64,000 nucleotides of DNA from CAKOTZ01 sp964489885 (GTDB lineage Bacteria; Bacillota; Clostridia; TANB77; CAG-508), in assembly GCA_964489885.1 (NCBI GenBank), contig CAZAZX010000007.1, forward strand, positions 1-64,000, in the 5' to 3' direction. Every line of letters begins with the position of its first letter. The first letter of the stretch is position 1. Of the stretch, positions 8,876 to 18,836 are shown one piece after another. Below the pieces are notes generated by a model that saw only the letters and a program-made list of their open reading frames with translations, searched no databases and was not told the origin of the DNA. Position numbers and translations under genes: made by a program.

Positions 8876-10645
8876 TTACTTTTTCTCTTCTTTAATATCA
8901 ATTTTTATATGAACGTCTTGAAGTTGCTGTTTTGTTACTCTTCCAGGTGCACCCATTAATAAATCCTGTGCTTTACTGTTCATTGGAAATGCGATAACAT
9001 CTCTTATATTATCTGCTTTCTTTAACATCATTATGATTCTATCAATTCCAGGTGCTATACCAGCATGAGGTGGCGCTCCATAATGGAATGCATTAAATAA
9101 TGCAGGGAATTTTTCTTCTATTACTTCTTTTGTATAACCAGCAATTTCAAAAGCTTTAATCATAATTTCTGGGTCATGATTTCTTACAGCTCCTGAAGAC
9201 AACTCAATACCATTACATACTATATCATATTGATAAGCCAATATATCTAATGGTTCTTTATTATTTAATGCATCAATGCCTCCTTGTGGCATTGAAAATG
9301 GATTATGGCAAAAATCAAGCTTACCTTCATCATTTAATTCATACATTGGAAAATCAACTATCCAACAAAATTTATATATATTTTCATCTATTAATTTTAA
9401 TCTTTTTCCTAACTCTAGCCTAATTTGACCTGCTAACTTTTGAGCAATTACCTTTGTTTCAGCAATGAAGAACAAAGCATCTCCAGCATTTGCGCCAATT
9501 TGTTGTAACATTTTTTCTGTTGATTCTGGGTCTATAAATTTAGCAATTGGTCCTTGCAATGTTCTATCATCATTAACTTTAAGCCATGCCAATCCCTTTG
9601 CCTTACATTCTTGAATTGCAAATTCAGTCATTTGTTCAAAAAACGTTCTTGAATTTTCTGCACCATTTGGCACATTTATAATCTTAACAGTTTTGTTCTT
9701 AAAAGCCTTAAAGTCTAGGTTCTCAAAAATATTTGTTACATCTTGTATTATTAATGGATTTCTTAAATCTGGTTTATCTGATCCATATTTTTCCATTGCT
9801 TCTGTATATGCTATTCTAGGGAAAGGATATTGTGCAACTTTAGTATCTGAAAATTCGCTAAAAACATTATACATTACTTCTTCCATTACAGAAAAAACAT
9901 CTTCTTGTGTAGCAAAAGACATTTCCATATCCAATTGATAAAACTCTCCTGGTGCCCTGTCTGCTCTAGCATCCTCATCTCTGAAACAAGGTGCAATTTG
10001 AAAATACTTGTCAATTCCAGATACCATTAGCAATTGCTTAAATTGTTGTGGTGCCTGTGGCAATGCATAAAATTTTCCTGGATGAACTCTGCTTGGTATC
10101 AAATAATCTCTTGCTCCTTCTGGTGAAGAACTTGTAAGTATTGGTGTCTGTACCTCCAAAAATCCTCTTTCAATCATTTGATTTCTAATATATTGTATTA
10201 CTTTTGCTCTAAATTCTATATTCTTTCTTACATTATCATTTCTTAAATCAAGGAATCTATACTGAAGTCTTAAATCTTCTCTTACATCTTTTCCAGCATT
10301 AATTTCAAAAGGCAAATTCTTTGTTCTTTTTCCGAGAATTTTTACATCTTCTGCAAATAATTCTACAGTTCCTGTTTCTATATTTAAGTTTACTGTTTCT
10401 TCATCTCTTTTTCTAACAGTGCCTAAAACTGAAATAGTAGACTCATTAGGAATTTTTGATGCTTTATCTACTAATTCATTGTTTCCTGAAAAAACAACTT
10501 GAGTTATTCCATATTGGTCACGCAAATCTATAAAAACTACTCCTCCTAAATCCCTTACAACTTGCACCCAACCTGCAAGTCTAATTTTTTCTCCAACATT
10601 TTTTTCTCTGATTTCTGAGCAATTATGATCTCTATATTCGTTCAT
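8876..10645 (-). CDS. aspS: Aspartyl-tRNA synthetase
   Basis: A 589-residue class II synthetase that charges tRNA-Asp. The OB-fold anticodon-binding domain is at about residues 1-110. Motif 2 is FRDEDARADRAPGEF. The bacterial GAD insertion lies at about 280-420. Motif 3 is GIAPGIDRI near the end. Length and insertion match the bacterial type. It follows the GH18 gene by 19 bases, so the two are probably co-transcribed. Confidence 0.95.
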   Translation of the reverse strand: MNEYRDHNCSEIREKNVGEKIRLAGWVQVVRDLGGVVFIDLRDQYGITQVVFSGNNELVDKASKIPNESTISVLGTVRKRDEETVNLNIETGTVELFAEDVKILGKRTKNLPFEINAGKDVREDLRLQYRFLDLRNDNVRKNIEFRAKVIQYIRNQMIERGFLEVQTPILTSSSPEGARDYLIPSRVHPGKFYALPQAPQQFKQLLMVSGIDKYFQIAPCFRDEDARADRAPGEFYQLDMEMSFATQEDVFSVMEEVMYNVFSEFSDTKVAQYPFPRIAYTEAMEKYGSDKPDLRNPLIIQDVTNIFENLDFKAFKNKTVKIINVPNGAENSRTFFEQMTEFAIQECKAKGLAWLKVNDDRTLQGPIAKFIDPESTEKMLQQIGANAGDALFFIAETKVIAQKLAGQIRLELGKRLKLIDENIYKFCWIVDFPMYELNDEGKLDFCHNPFSMPQGGIDALNNKEPLDILAYQYDIVCNGIELSSGAVRNHDPEIMIKAFEIAGYTKEVIEEKFPALFNAFHYGAPPHAGIAPGIDRIIMMLKKADNIRDVIAFPMNSKAQDLLMGAPGRVTKQQLQDVHIKIDIKEEKK

Positions 10646-10664
10646 AACTAAATTCCCCTTTCGT

Positions 10665-12347
10665 CTACTTATTAAATATAATTTTATTTACTTCATTCCA
10701 AACATTATCATCTTGTCTATCTAATTCCCAAAAGGCCACACCTGCTACACTATAATCTTTTGCCAAATTCAACTTTTCGCCAATTGATTTTAAATCTTCT
10801 ATCCACATTTTTTTTGTATTTCCATCTTGAGTATATTCAACATAGTTTTGTCTTACATCTGATAGCCATGTTTTTTGAATATCTACCGGAATTGTTGTAT
10901 CTACATCTTTCATATTTACAGTTTCTGTTTTTACCTTTCCACTTGCATCTTCTGTCCATAATCTTGTATAGAAAGGAATTCCTAATATCAATTTTTCTTT
11001 AGCTACTCCCTCTTGTCCTAAAAATTTATCTAAATTAGTTTTTACCCAATTGTATCCAGCAGTTGTACCAGCTTTTGTACTACTTGCAGGAGTTTGGTCA
11101 TAAGCCATAAAAACTAAATAATCAGAATTGTCTGTAATTACATTTCTGTCAAAACATTGTGACCAAGTTTCGCCACCATCAGGTGCTGTAACATCTACAG
11201 ACAAAGTTGCATTTACACTCTTTAATCTCGGGTATAATTCAATAATAAATCTTGAAAACATATCTTTGTCATTTTTATACATATTTTCAAAATCAATATT
11301 AATTCCATCTAAATCATAAGCATCTACATAATTTAAAATACTTTCTATAACTTCCTGTCTTAAGTTATAATCATTTAATATTTCACTTGTTGTTTCTATC
11401 ATTGAGTCATTTGCAACCATTGGCCAAACTTTATAATTATTTTGTTTTGCCCAATTTACATATTCTTTTCCAACTCCACCATCTGCTTTATCAATGATTT
11501 CTCCCTTTCCTAATTTTTTAAGTACAAAAAATGATGGTGAAATAACATTAATTCCTGGTATCGTTGTACCCTGTCTTTGTGGAACAGTTGCATATTCTGA
11601 ATAGTAATCCCATACCAAGCTTACTTTTTCCTTATTATTATTTACTTTCTCTCCTTCTCTTACATAGCTTTTATTTGTTATATATTTTTCCTTTATATAT
11701 CCGATTCTTCCACTATTTGTTCTAATTTTTGCCCAACCATCATTAGTTGAGATTAGCACAAATTTATCTCCAGGACTTACTTTTTCAATTGTTCTTGATA
11801 ATTTTTTTGCCTTTATTTTAACAGATGTTTTTTTAGTTGTTTCTGCTTGAATTTGTTCTCTATCTAAAGAATCTATTAATATAATATTGGTATCCTGTTT
11901 ATTTTGGATATCTATATTATATACATCTTTCATATCAGAAATTGGAAAATAAACGTCATCATCTCTTTGCATAATTTTTCCCTTAATATCTGAACTTATT
12001 CCATTTATAGTAATTTTATTTTCTCCAACTTTAATCGTTGCTTCTTTATTTTGAGATGTAGTAATATATTGGTCATACTTACTATCATAATATAAATATT
12101 TATCAAAAAAATTAGATATATCACTTTCTGAAAGATAGATTATATTGTTTTCAACTATAACTTCATTTTTTAATCTTTGACTTGTTGTAACATCTTTGTT
12201 ATTAATTATTAATGTTTCACCTACATTTTTATTCGGCAAGATATAATCTGGTGCAACAGCAAAAATTGTTGCAACTAATCCTAGTGCGATTAAAGTAATC
12301 AAAATATTTCTTACAAATTTAAGTTTAGACACCTTTTGTTCATTCAT
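10665..12347 (-). CDS. Membrane-anchored GH18 glycoside hydrolase, spore/wall type
   Basis: About 560 residues. An uncleaved signal anchor lies near residues 10-32. A stalk region resembling the copper-amine-oxidase N-terminal fold follows, then an SH3b-like segment (KFVLISTNDGWAKIRT), then the GH18 barrel from about 250. The catalytic motif is DGINIDFENM, with VFMAYDQTP and VAFWELDRQDD downstream. Similar YaaH-like proteins cleave N-acetylglucosamine bonds in spore cortex or cell wall. ATG 12347 is preferred, with AGAGGA upstream. Substrate is inferred from the family. Confidence 0.85.
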   Translation of the reverse strand: MNEQKVSKLKFVRNILITLIALGLVATIFAVAPDYILPNKNVGETLIINNKDVTTSQRLKNEVIVENNIIYLSESDISNFFDKYLYYDSKYDQYITTSQNKEATIKVGENKITINGISSDIKGKIMQRDDDVYFPISDMKDVYNIDIQNKQDTNIILIDSLDREQIQAETTKKTSVKIKAKKLSRTIEKVSPGDKFVLISTNDGWAKIRTNSGRIGYIKEKYITNKSYVREGEKVNNNKEKVSLVWDYYSEYATVPQRQGTTIPGINVISPSFFVLKKLGKGEIIDKADGGVGKEYVNWAKQNNYKVWPMVANDSMIETTSEILNDYNLRQEVIESILNYVDAYDLDGINIDFENMYKNDKDMFSRFIIELYPRLKSVNATLSVDVTAPDGGETWSQCFDRNVITDNSDYLVFMAYDQTPASSTKAGTTAGYNWVKTNLDKFLGQEGVAKEKLILGIPFYTRLWTEDASGKVKTETVNMKDVDTTIPVDIQKTWLSDVRQNYVEYTQDGNTKKMWIEDLKSIGEKLNLAKDYSVAGVAFWELDRQDDNVWNEVNKIIFNK

Positions 12348-12491
12348 TCTTTTTCCTCTTTTCATCGTACAAACCCCTTAAATTACAATATACAATAATA
12401 TATCACAATAATGGACTTGTTTCAATCATTTTTATAAAATTATCTACGGAAATAAGGATTTTAACTTAATGGTCTTTGTGTTTATTAATTT

Positions 12492-12524
12492 AAAAAACTC
12501 CAGCTAAAAAAGCTGAAGTTTTTT
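12492..12524. terminator. Terminator of the 12550-13395 gene
   Basis: AAAACTCCAGCT pairs with AGCTGAAGTTTT (one mismatch) around a short A-rich loop, with T-runs on both strands. Confidence 0.7.
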
Positions 12525-12549
12525 AATTATATATTCATTTCAATAAACA

Positions 12550-13395
12550 TTAGTTATTGTGTTCTCCACGTCCTTCTGGTAATGCGTTTGGCAAGTCTAA
12601 CTTAATTCTAATTTTAAATAAATAAGAAAATGTCTTTACTAATTTAGATTGTTTAATTTTCTCCCAGAATCCAGATTTTGGCTTAACATCAATTCTTGTT
12701 TCTTGTAGATAATTATCGTCTGTATCTATTTCAACAGTTGAACTTTCTTCATCCATAACATCTGTTGGTTCAGGAATTGCTTTTAACGCCTCTGCTACTT
12801 CAATTCCAATATAGCTTAATGCTTTAGATCTGTCTTCTATTCTTTCCATATCTATTTCTATATGAAGATTAGATTCCAAGTTAGAGATTCTAGCTTCTAT
12901 TACTTTAACTGCGTTCTTGTAATTTTCAGAATTCTTTGTTCTACATCTTCCAATTAAAGATAGTGTATCAATTATATCTTCTGGATAATCGTCACAAATA
13001 TCCTTAATTCTTTCTTTCCAATCTTTATCTTTTCTTTCTACGACTTGTAAAACGTCTCTTAATTGAGCTGCAAGAGCAATATTTGCTTCTCTTTGTCTGA
13101 TTAATTCTTCTATCTGTTTTGTATTTGCTTCAAATTGATCTGTTGCATATTCAACCAAACCATAAGCAGCCTTATAAACACTTTTAGGGAAGTTTTTCTT
13201 TTTTGGATACTCTACTAAATACATTTTTATTGATTCAATCAAATCTTTAAAATATGTATCTTCTTCCAATTGAACAATTTGCTTTTTACTATTAGGATTA
13301 ATAATTTTTTGCACCTTGTCAATGTTTGATAAAATCTTCTCTTCAGTGATTACCATTTTCACGTTTACTATGCCTGACTTAGTAAATAATGACAT
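12550..13395 (-). CDS. Coiled-coil cytosolic protein, unknown
   Basis: A 281-residue protein, MSLFTKSGIVNVKMV, with AAAGGAGGG 8 bases upstream. It has no signal peptide. Heptad-like helices occupy about residues 70-200 (QIEELIRQREANIALAAQL, VIEARISNLESNLHIEID). A short acidic linker follows, then a basic tail, KTFSYLFKIRIKLDLP. It has its own promoter and terminator, so it is a single-gene unit. I do not recognise the family. Confidence 0.7.
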   Translation of the reverse strand: MSLFTKSGIVNVKMVITEEKILSNIDKVQKIINPNSKKQIVQLEEDTYFKDLIESIKMYLVEYPKKKNFPKSVYKAAYGLVEYATDQFEANTKQIEELIRQREANIALAAQLRDVLQVVERKDKDWKERIKDICDDYPEDIIDTLSLIGRCRTKNSENYKNAVKVIEARISNLESNLHIEIDMERIEDRSKALSYIGIEVAEALKAIPEPTDVMDEESSTVEIDTDDNYLQETRIDVKPKSGFWEKIKQSKLVKTFSYLFKIRIKLDLPNALPEGRGEHNN

Positions 13396-13445
13396 GTAAA
13401 CCTTCCCTCCTTTATCCTCTGTAAGGTATTGTTTCCGCTACGATT

Positions 13446-13474
13446 ATTATACATTTTTTTAGCAAAAACTACAA
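13446..13474 (-). promoter_or_regulatory. Promoter for the 12550-13395 gene
   Basis: On the minus strand, TTGTAG (13474-13469) and TATAAT (13451-13446) are separated by 17 bp, about 50 bases upstream of the start codon. Confidence 0.6.
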
Positions 13475-13496
13475 TAGGATTTGACAATTTTTTTAT

Positions 13497-13530
13497 AACA
13501 TATTTGTAACAATTGTATTACAAACATATT
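13497..13530. promoter_or_regulatory. Long near-palindrome, candidate operator
   Basis: AACATATTTGTAAC and ATTACAAACATATT flank CAATTGT as an almost perfect dyad of about 34 bp, immediately upstream of the -35 box at 13474. It has no T-run, so a protein-binding site is more likely than a terminator. Confidence 0.4.
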
Positions 13531-13571
13531 ACAATAGTCAAGGTTTTTTTAACATTTTTTCATAAAATAAT

Positions 13572-13610
13572 AGCAAAAGCCATATTTGCATTGTAAACAC
13601 AGCTTTTGCT
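13572..13610. terminator. Terminator after the M60 surface-protein gene
   Basis: AGCAAAAGC and GCTTTTGCT form the stem, directly after the stop codon of the minus-strand gene, followed on that strand by TATTATTTTAT. Confidence 0.6.
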
Positions 13611-13624
13611 TATTTCCGTAAGTT

Positions 13625-16600
13625 TTATTTTATGTCCTTCCTATACTTTAAATACAGAATTCCTAATCCTAATGTCAAAATTGATATAATAATCATTATA
13701 TTATTTTTACCAGCATATGGTAATTCTGTAGAACTCATTTTTTTGCTTTCTTCGATTACTTTATTACTTTTGTTTAACTCGTCTTCTAATTGTTTTATAA
13801 CATTACTCTCTTCATTTCTGTTATCTATTACAGTCTGTTCTGGGCCTTGCTTAGGTTCAGGTTTTGATTCTGGTTCTGGCGTTGGCTCCGGCGTTGGCTC
13901 TGGTGTTGGTTCCGGCGTTGGTTCCGGCGTTGGTTCTGGTGTTGGTTCTGGTGTTGGCTCTGGTGTTGGTTCTGGCGTTGGTTCTGGTGTTGGTTCCGGT
14001 GTTGGCTCTGGCGTTGGTTCCGGTGTTGGCTCTGGTGTTGGTTCCGGCGTTGGCTCTGGTGTTGGTTCCGGCGTTGGTTCCGGCGTTGGTTCTGGTGTTG
14101 GCTCTGGTGTTGGTTCTGGCGTTGGCTCTGGCGTTGGCTCTGGTTCATTTATATTAACTAAAACTTCAAATGGTTTTGATGCTTCATTTCCATCTAAATC
14201 TTTCACTGTTAATATATAATTATATGTTCCAGTTTTCTTAATTTTACCATCTTCTAAATTTTCTGAATTTAGTATAATTTTTGCATTTGTATTTGTTAAT
14301 TTTATTTCTCCATCTTCTAAATCTGTAACACTAAAATATTCTGTTGGTATTTCAAAGTTTTCCCCCTCGTTAATTGTAGCTATTATTTTTCCATTTTCAA
14401 ACTTTACATTTTCTGTTTTTATATCAGACTTTTCAATCACTTTAATGACTGGTGCAGAACCAACTAGAATTTTCTCTTTTAAAATAACTTCCTTGTCCTC
14501 ATCTTTTAATAATTTAGTTAAATTTAAGGTTTGATTTTTTACTTTAGAATATGAATTTTTATTTAATTTTTGACTTTCAGTTAATTCATTGTTCTTTTTA
14601 TTTAAAAGCTTTTCAACTTTATTTTTATAGTAAGCATATTGTATATCTTCTGTATCGTATTTAGTTGGCATTAATCCATACTTTGTTACCAAATATTCCC
14701 CTGTTTCGCCATCATTCTTGAATTCTTCATTTTCATATAACATCTTGCTCATAAATTGTAACCTAGTTGATGCTTCCTTATGCTTTAGTGAAATAATATA
14801 TCCTTCATTTATTGGAATATTTAAAGTTTCATTTTCAGATACGTTTTTAACATTTCCTATATAACTTTTTTCATATATTAAATTTCTATCGTTATCATAT
14901 ATATGAATACTTGCATATTCGCTATCATTAAAATATTGATGTGGTTCTATTGCATAATTAACTATTTTTGCATTTTTCATTCCATCTGTAAATTCCATTG
15001 TTGCAAATACCCAATTAGCTAGTCCCATAAAAGTAATTTTCGTATCTGTTATCAGTGGATTTTCTGTTATTTTTGTATATGTAATTTCCTTTTCAGTTGT
15101 TTCATTTTCTTTGATTACAGCATTTTCATAGTTATGTGTATAGCTATCACTTTTTGTTGTCGGCAAATCTATATTATAAATTCCAATAGGTAAACCTTCA
15201 ATTAATATTCCTCCATCGGTATAAGTTTCAGGAATTCTTATTTCTTTAATAATTTCTTCGCCATCTTTAATCCTAATTAACCTATTTGATACTTGTTCGT
15301 AATCATCAATTTTTATTGTTAGATTTAGATTGCCGACCAAGTTATATTTTTTTACATCCTCTGAAGAGACAAGGTTATAATTTCCTGTTAAGTTTAAATC
15401 ATTTTTTATGATTTCAGCCTGCTCATCTGTTGCAACTAAATCTCTCATATAATAAAGAATTGGATAATTATTTTCATAAGTTTCTGTTTTTACATTTTCT
15501 GAAATAGCCATCTTATTTGATTCCAAATAAGGAATTATATTATATTTTGTGCTAAATGTTTTTGCAAATAAATCACTAGTTCTTGTTACAGCTTCTGTTT
15601 CTGCCCCTGTTAATTTTTCCTTATTATTTTTTTTGCTAACTAAATGTCTATATGTTGAATTCAAATTTGCCATAGATTCTTCAGGTCCAATTTTATCTAG
15701 TACATTTACTAAAACATAAAGTTTTTCTTTAACTCCCAATTCATCATAACTTGTAATTGATTCCAAATTATTTTTTACCCTGTTTTCTATTGCTGTTCTA
15801 TCACCTAACCATCCTTTATTCGCATCAGAAATATAAGTTAGTTGATAATAATGTGCAAAAATGTTATTTGAAACCTCTCCTAAACCTATTTCTTTATTTG
15901 CAATATCCCCTTGATATCCATGACCTACTTCATGCAAGTTCATCCAACCTCTTGATAAATATCCACTAATTGTATCTGCTGTCTGTGCTGAATAATGTGG
16001 GCTCCAATAATATGCCATTCCAACTCCATGAATATCAGCCTTAAGAAAATATTTAGTTTTAACATTATTGTCTAAAGCATCTTCTGAATTGTATTTAAGT
16101 CCTAAAAATCTATCATATTGCTCAGTCATTGAATCATAATATTCTAATAATTTATCTATAGATGAGAAATTGTCAGCTCCTTCTTTCACAATAGTATCCC
16201 TATCTTTAAATGGTACTAACATTGTTACACTTTTGCCTTCAATTACAGCAAAACTATGTTGATTGGAATCCCATTTCGTAAAAAATGCATTTTCATCGTC
16301 TTTGTAATAATAATATGTTAAATCTTCTATATTTACACTATTTCTAATTTCTATGATAGGTTTAACATCAGTCTTGTATGGTGTTTTTATAAAAGGAACA
16401 CTTGCAACATCTGTGCTAACACTTAGCCATGTACCATCTTTAGGTATTGTAAGTGCTTGCTCTGTATTTCTATCATTATTAAAAATATTTAAAGTTAAAG
16501 AATTTTTGTATTCCTCATAATTTTTAATTCTAATTTCAAAACTTGAATTTTCCTTCATATAAATTTCTAAATTCTGTCTATCTTGTTGGTTTCCCCTATT

Positions 16601-16750
16601 TGTTCCAACCATAGCCATATTATCTACACTAGGTAAAGTATATAATTCTTTAGTTCTATCAATGGTTTCATTATCTGCAAATACCGAATAATTGGCATAA
16701 AACAGTAAAATTATAAATATTACTAATAATACTTTAACATATCTCTTCAT
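13625..16750 (-). CDS. Wall-anchored M60 (enhancin-like) metallopeptidase
   Basis: About 1041 residues, secreted. The signal peptide is MKRYVKVLLVIFIILLFYA, starting at ATG 16750. The zinc site is HEVGHGYQ near residue 271, followed by GLGEVSNN, as expected for the third ligand in the M60 family, whose known members cut mucin-type glycoproteins. A cadherin/Ig-like domain (about 780-875) follows, then a Thr-Pro-Glu-Pro repeat tract. The C-terminus has a sortase signal variant, LPYAG, a hydrophobic helix and the basic tail KYRKDIK. Two sortase genes lie at 31940-33436. Attachment to the wall is inferred. Confidence 0.85.
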   Translation of the reverse strand: MKRYVKVLLVIFIILLFYANYSVFADNETIDRTKELYTLPSVDNMAMVGTNRGNQQDRQNLEIYMKENSSFEIRIKNYEEYKNSLTLNIFNNDRNTEQALTIPKDGTWLSVSTDVASVPFIKTPYKTDVKPIIEIRNSVNIEDLTYYYYKDDENAFFTKWDSNQHSFAVIEGKSVTMLVPFKDRDTIVKEGADNFSSIDKLLEYYDSMTEQYDRFLGLKYNSEDALDNNVKTKYFLKADIHGVGMAYYWSPHYSAQTADTISGYLSRGWMNLHEVGHGYQGDIANKEIGLGEVSNNIFAHYYQLTYISDANKGWLGDRTAIENRVKNNLESITSYDELGVKEKLYVLVNVLDKIGPEESMANLNSTYRHLVSKKNNKEKLTGAETEAVTRTSDLFAKTFSTKYNIIPYLESNKMAISENVKTETYENNYPILYYMRDLVATDEQAEIIKNDLNLTGNYNLVSSEDVKKYNLVGNLNLTIKIDDYEQVSNRLIRIKDGEEIIKEIRIPETYTDGGILIEGLPIGIYNIDLPTTKSDSYTHNYENAVIKENETTEKEITYTKITENPLITDTKITFMGLANWVFATMEFTDGMKNAKIVNYAIEPHQYFNDSEYASIHIYDNDRNLIYEKSYIGNVKNVSENETLNIPINEGYIISLKHKEASTRLQFMSKMLYENEEFKNDGETGEYLVTKYGLMPTKYDTEDIQYAYYKNKVEKLLNKKNNELTESQKLNKNSYSKVKNQTLNLTKLLKDEDKEVILKEKILVGSAPVIKVIEKSDIKTENVKFENGKIIATINEGENFEIPTEYFSVTDLEDGEIKLTNTNAKIILNSENLEDGKIKKTGTYNYILTVKDLDGNEASKPFEVLVNINEPEPTPEPTPEPTPEPTPEPTPEPTPEPTPEPTPEPTPEPTPEPTPEPTPEPTPEPTPEPTPEPTPEPTPEPTPEPTPEPTPEPTPEPTPEPESKPEPKQGPEQTVIDNRNEESNVIKQLEDELNKSNKVIEESKKMSSTELPYAGKNNIMIIISILTLGLGILYLKYRKDIK
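13858..14149 (-). repeat. Tandem 12-bp repeats encoding (Thr-Pro-Glu-Pro)n
   Basis: About 24 units of a 12-base sequence read as TPEP in the wall-spanning region of the M60 protein. Third codon positions vary between units, so the protein repeat is selected. CCG proline codons occur here, but CGG never falls in frame. Confidence 0.9.
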
Positions 16751-16871
16751 ATAAATATTTCCTTTTCCTTTAAAATTAGGCAATACACCCATATTTATTA
16801 TACCATAAAATGACATTTTTTCAAGTTTTTAGCTTGATTATGTAAAGTAAAATTAAAGATATAAATTAAAA

Positions 16872-16914
16872 AAATAACCTGCCCTATGACTAAAGTCATA
16901 AGGCAGGTTATTTT
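16872..16914 (-). terminator. Terminator of rpsB-tsf
   Basis: AAATAACCTGCC pairs with GGCAGGTTATTT, with an inner TATGAC/GTCATA stem and a T-run on the minus strand just after the tsf stop. Confidence 0.9.
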
Positions 16915-16920
16915 TAATAA

Positions 16921-17799
16921 TTATTTTATTTGTTTCATAACTTCTTCTGCAAAATTTTCTTCTTTCTTTTCTATTCCTTCTCCTCTTTCAAATCTTGCAA
17001 ATCTCGTTACTTCTGCATTTTTTGATTCAACTAATTTTGAAATTTTCATATCAGGGTCTTTAACAAATTCTTGATCTAATAAGCAAACTTCTGAATAGAA
17101 TTTACCAATTCTTCCTTGAACTACTTTTTCAGCGATTTCAGGTTTTTTACCTTCATTGATTGCTTGAGCTTTTAGAACTTCCATTTCTTTATTTAAAACG
17201 TCTGCTGGGACATCTTTTCTACTTAAATATTCTGGTTTTGCTGCAGCAATTTGTAAACATAAATCTTTAGCTAATTCTTCTTCGCCTTTTGCTAAGTCAA
17301 CTAAAACGCCAATTTTTCCATCCCCATGAATATAGCTTCCAACTAATCCGTTTGATTTAAAACGAACAAATCTTCTAATTGACATATTTTCACCAATTGT
17401 AGCAATTTTTCCTGTTAAAACTTCATTAACTGTTTTTCCTGTTTCAGTTATAGATTCTTGAGCTAACAAAGCTTCAACATTTTCTGGATTTTTTTCAGCA
17501 ATTTGTTTTGCAACATCTGCAACAAAAGTTCTAAATTCCTCATTCTTAGCTACAAAATCTGTTTCAGCATTTACTTCTACTAAAGCACCAATTTTTTTAT
17601 CATCAGATACATAAGCATATACTAAACCTTCTGAAGCAATTCTGCTTGATTTTTTAGCTGCCTTTGCAATTCCTCTTTCTCTTAATAATTCTATTGCTTT
17701 GTCCATATCTCCATCTGTTTCTGTTAAAACCTTCTTGCAGTCCATCATTCCTGCACCTGTTTTTTCTCTCAATAATCTAACTTGCTCTGCTGTTATCAT
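16921..17799 (-). CDS. tsf: Elongation factor Ts
   Basis: A 292-residue guanine-nucleotide exchange factor for EF-Tu. The N-terminal UBA-like helix bundle holds VRLLREKTGAGMMDCKK, and the EF-Tu contact motif NAETDFVAKNEEF lies near residue 76. The core dimerisation repeats follow. It sits 25 bases downstream of rpsB, the universal pair. Confidence 0.97.
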   Translation of the reverse strand: MITAEQVRLLREKTGAGMMDCKKVLTETDGDMDKAIELLRERGIAKAAKKSSRIASEGLVYAYVSDDKKIGALVEVNAETDFVAKNEEFRTFVADVAKQIAEKNPENVEALLAQESITETGKTVNEVLTGKIATIGENMSIRRFVRFKSNGLVGSYIHGDGKIGVLVDLAKGEEELAKDLCLQIAAAKPEYLSRKDVPADVLNKEMEVLKAQAINEGKKPEIAEKVVQGRIGKFYSEVCLLDQEFVKDPDMKISKLVESKNAEVTRFARFERGEGIEKKEENFAEEVMKQIK

Positions 17800-17824
17800 T
17801 ATATATATAGCCTCCTTTTAAATT

Positions 17825-18595
17825 CTATTTTTCTTCTGCAACAACTTGCTCTATATCTGTAGCTTCTTCAGCAACAGTTTGTCCTTCTGCCATTGCGTTT
17901 TCATCCATTGATTCACCTTGTCTACCTTCTATTACAGCATTTGCCATAACATCTGCAATTAATTTTACAGCTCTAATTGCATCATCATTTCCTGGTATAG
18001 GGAAGTCAACATCTTCTGGATTACAATTTGTATCAATTAATCCTACAACTGGTATACCTAATTTATGTGCTTCTAATATAGCAATTCTTTCTTTTTTAGG
18101 ATCAACAATAAACATTGCACCTGGCAAATGTTTCATTTCTTTTATTCCGCCAAGATTTCTTTCAAGTTTTTCCATTTCCTTTTTTAAGTTGATAACCTCT
18201 TTTTTAGGTAGTAAATCGAATGTTCCATCAGCTTCCATTTCTTCTAGTTTTTTTAGTCTTTCAACTCTTTTTTGAATTGTATCAAAGTTTGTAAGCATAC
18301 CACCTAACCATCTTTGGTCAACATAGTACATATTACATCTAATAGCTGCATCTTTAATACATTCTTGAGCTTGCTTTTTTGTACCTACAAAAAGAATATC
18401 CTTTCCTTCCTCAGCTTGTTCTTTTACGAATTCATAAGCTTCGTCTAATTTTTTTGAAGTCTTTTGTAAATCAATAATATGGATTCCATTTCTAGCTTGA
18501 AAAATGTATTCTGCCATTTTAGGATCCCATCTTCTTGTTTGATGTCCAAAGTGAACACCTGCTTCTAGTAATTGTTTCATAGCTACTACTGCCAT
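17825..18595 (-). CDS. rpsB: Small ribosomal subunit protein S2 (uS2)
   Basis: A 256-residue ribosomal protein. Signatures are LEAGVHFGHQTRRWDPKM at the N-terminus, DQRWLGGMLTNF near residue 90 and GIPVVGLIDTNCNPE near 170. The C-terminal tail is acidic. A strong binding site (GAGGAGG) precedes the ATG. It is first in the rpsB-tsf operon, with a leader of about 95 bases. Confidence 0.97.
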   Translation of the reverse strand: MAVVAMKQLLEAGVHFGHQTRRWDPKMAEYIFQARNGIHIIDLQKTSKKLDEAYEFVKEQAEEGKDILFVGTKKQAQECIKDAAIRCNMYYVDQRWLGGMLTNFDTIQKRVERLKKLEEMEADGTFDLLPKKEVINLKKEMEKLERNLGGIKEMKHLPGAMFIVDPKKERIAILEAHKLGIPVVGLIDTNCNPEDVDFPIPGNDDAIRAVKLIADVMANAVIEGRQGESMDENAMAEGQTVAEEATDIEQVVAEEK

Positions 18596-18699
18596 TTAAA
18601 ATTCCTCCTCTTTGTTTTTCTTCCATATACCGTCAAACATTTAGATACACATTTTCATGCACAAACCTAAACTAGATATATGTGCTTTTTAGCTATTAT

Positions 18700-18728
18700 A
18701 GTATAGCAAACTTTTTTTATAATTTCAA
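18700..18728 (-). promoter_or_regulatory. rpsB: Promoter of rpsB-tsf
   Basis: On the minus strand, TTGAAA (18728-18723) and TATACT (18705-18700) have a 17-bp spacer. The transcript would have a leader of about 95 bases containing GCACAT and ATGTGT elements that could pair, so a feedback site for S2 is possible but unproven. Confidence 0.65.
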
Positions 18729-18836
18729 GTGGTAATATATGATTTTTTACCTATTTTTCAATATTTATTTGTTATAATTTATAAATTTATATATTATTTT
18801 GTCGCTTAAATTATTATGGCAATAATAAAGTTATGG

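Noticed and set aside
13828..14219. Long ORFs in other frames across the TPEP region and a possible CRISPR array
   Set aside because: The 12-base tandem repeats make every frame open. The unit is far too short and has no spacers, so it is neither additional genes nor CRISPR.
18596..18692. A riboswitch upstream of rpsB
   Set aside because: I see a leader with weak pairing but no match to a known riboswitch core; an S2 autoregulatory site is possible but unsupported.
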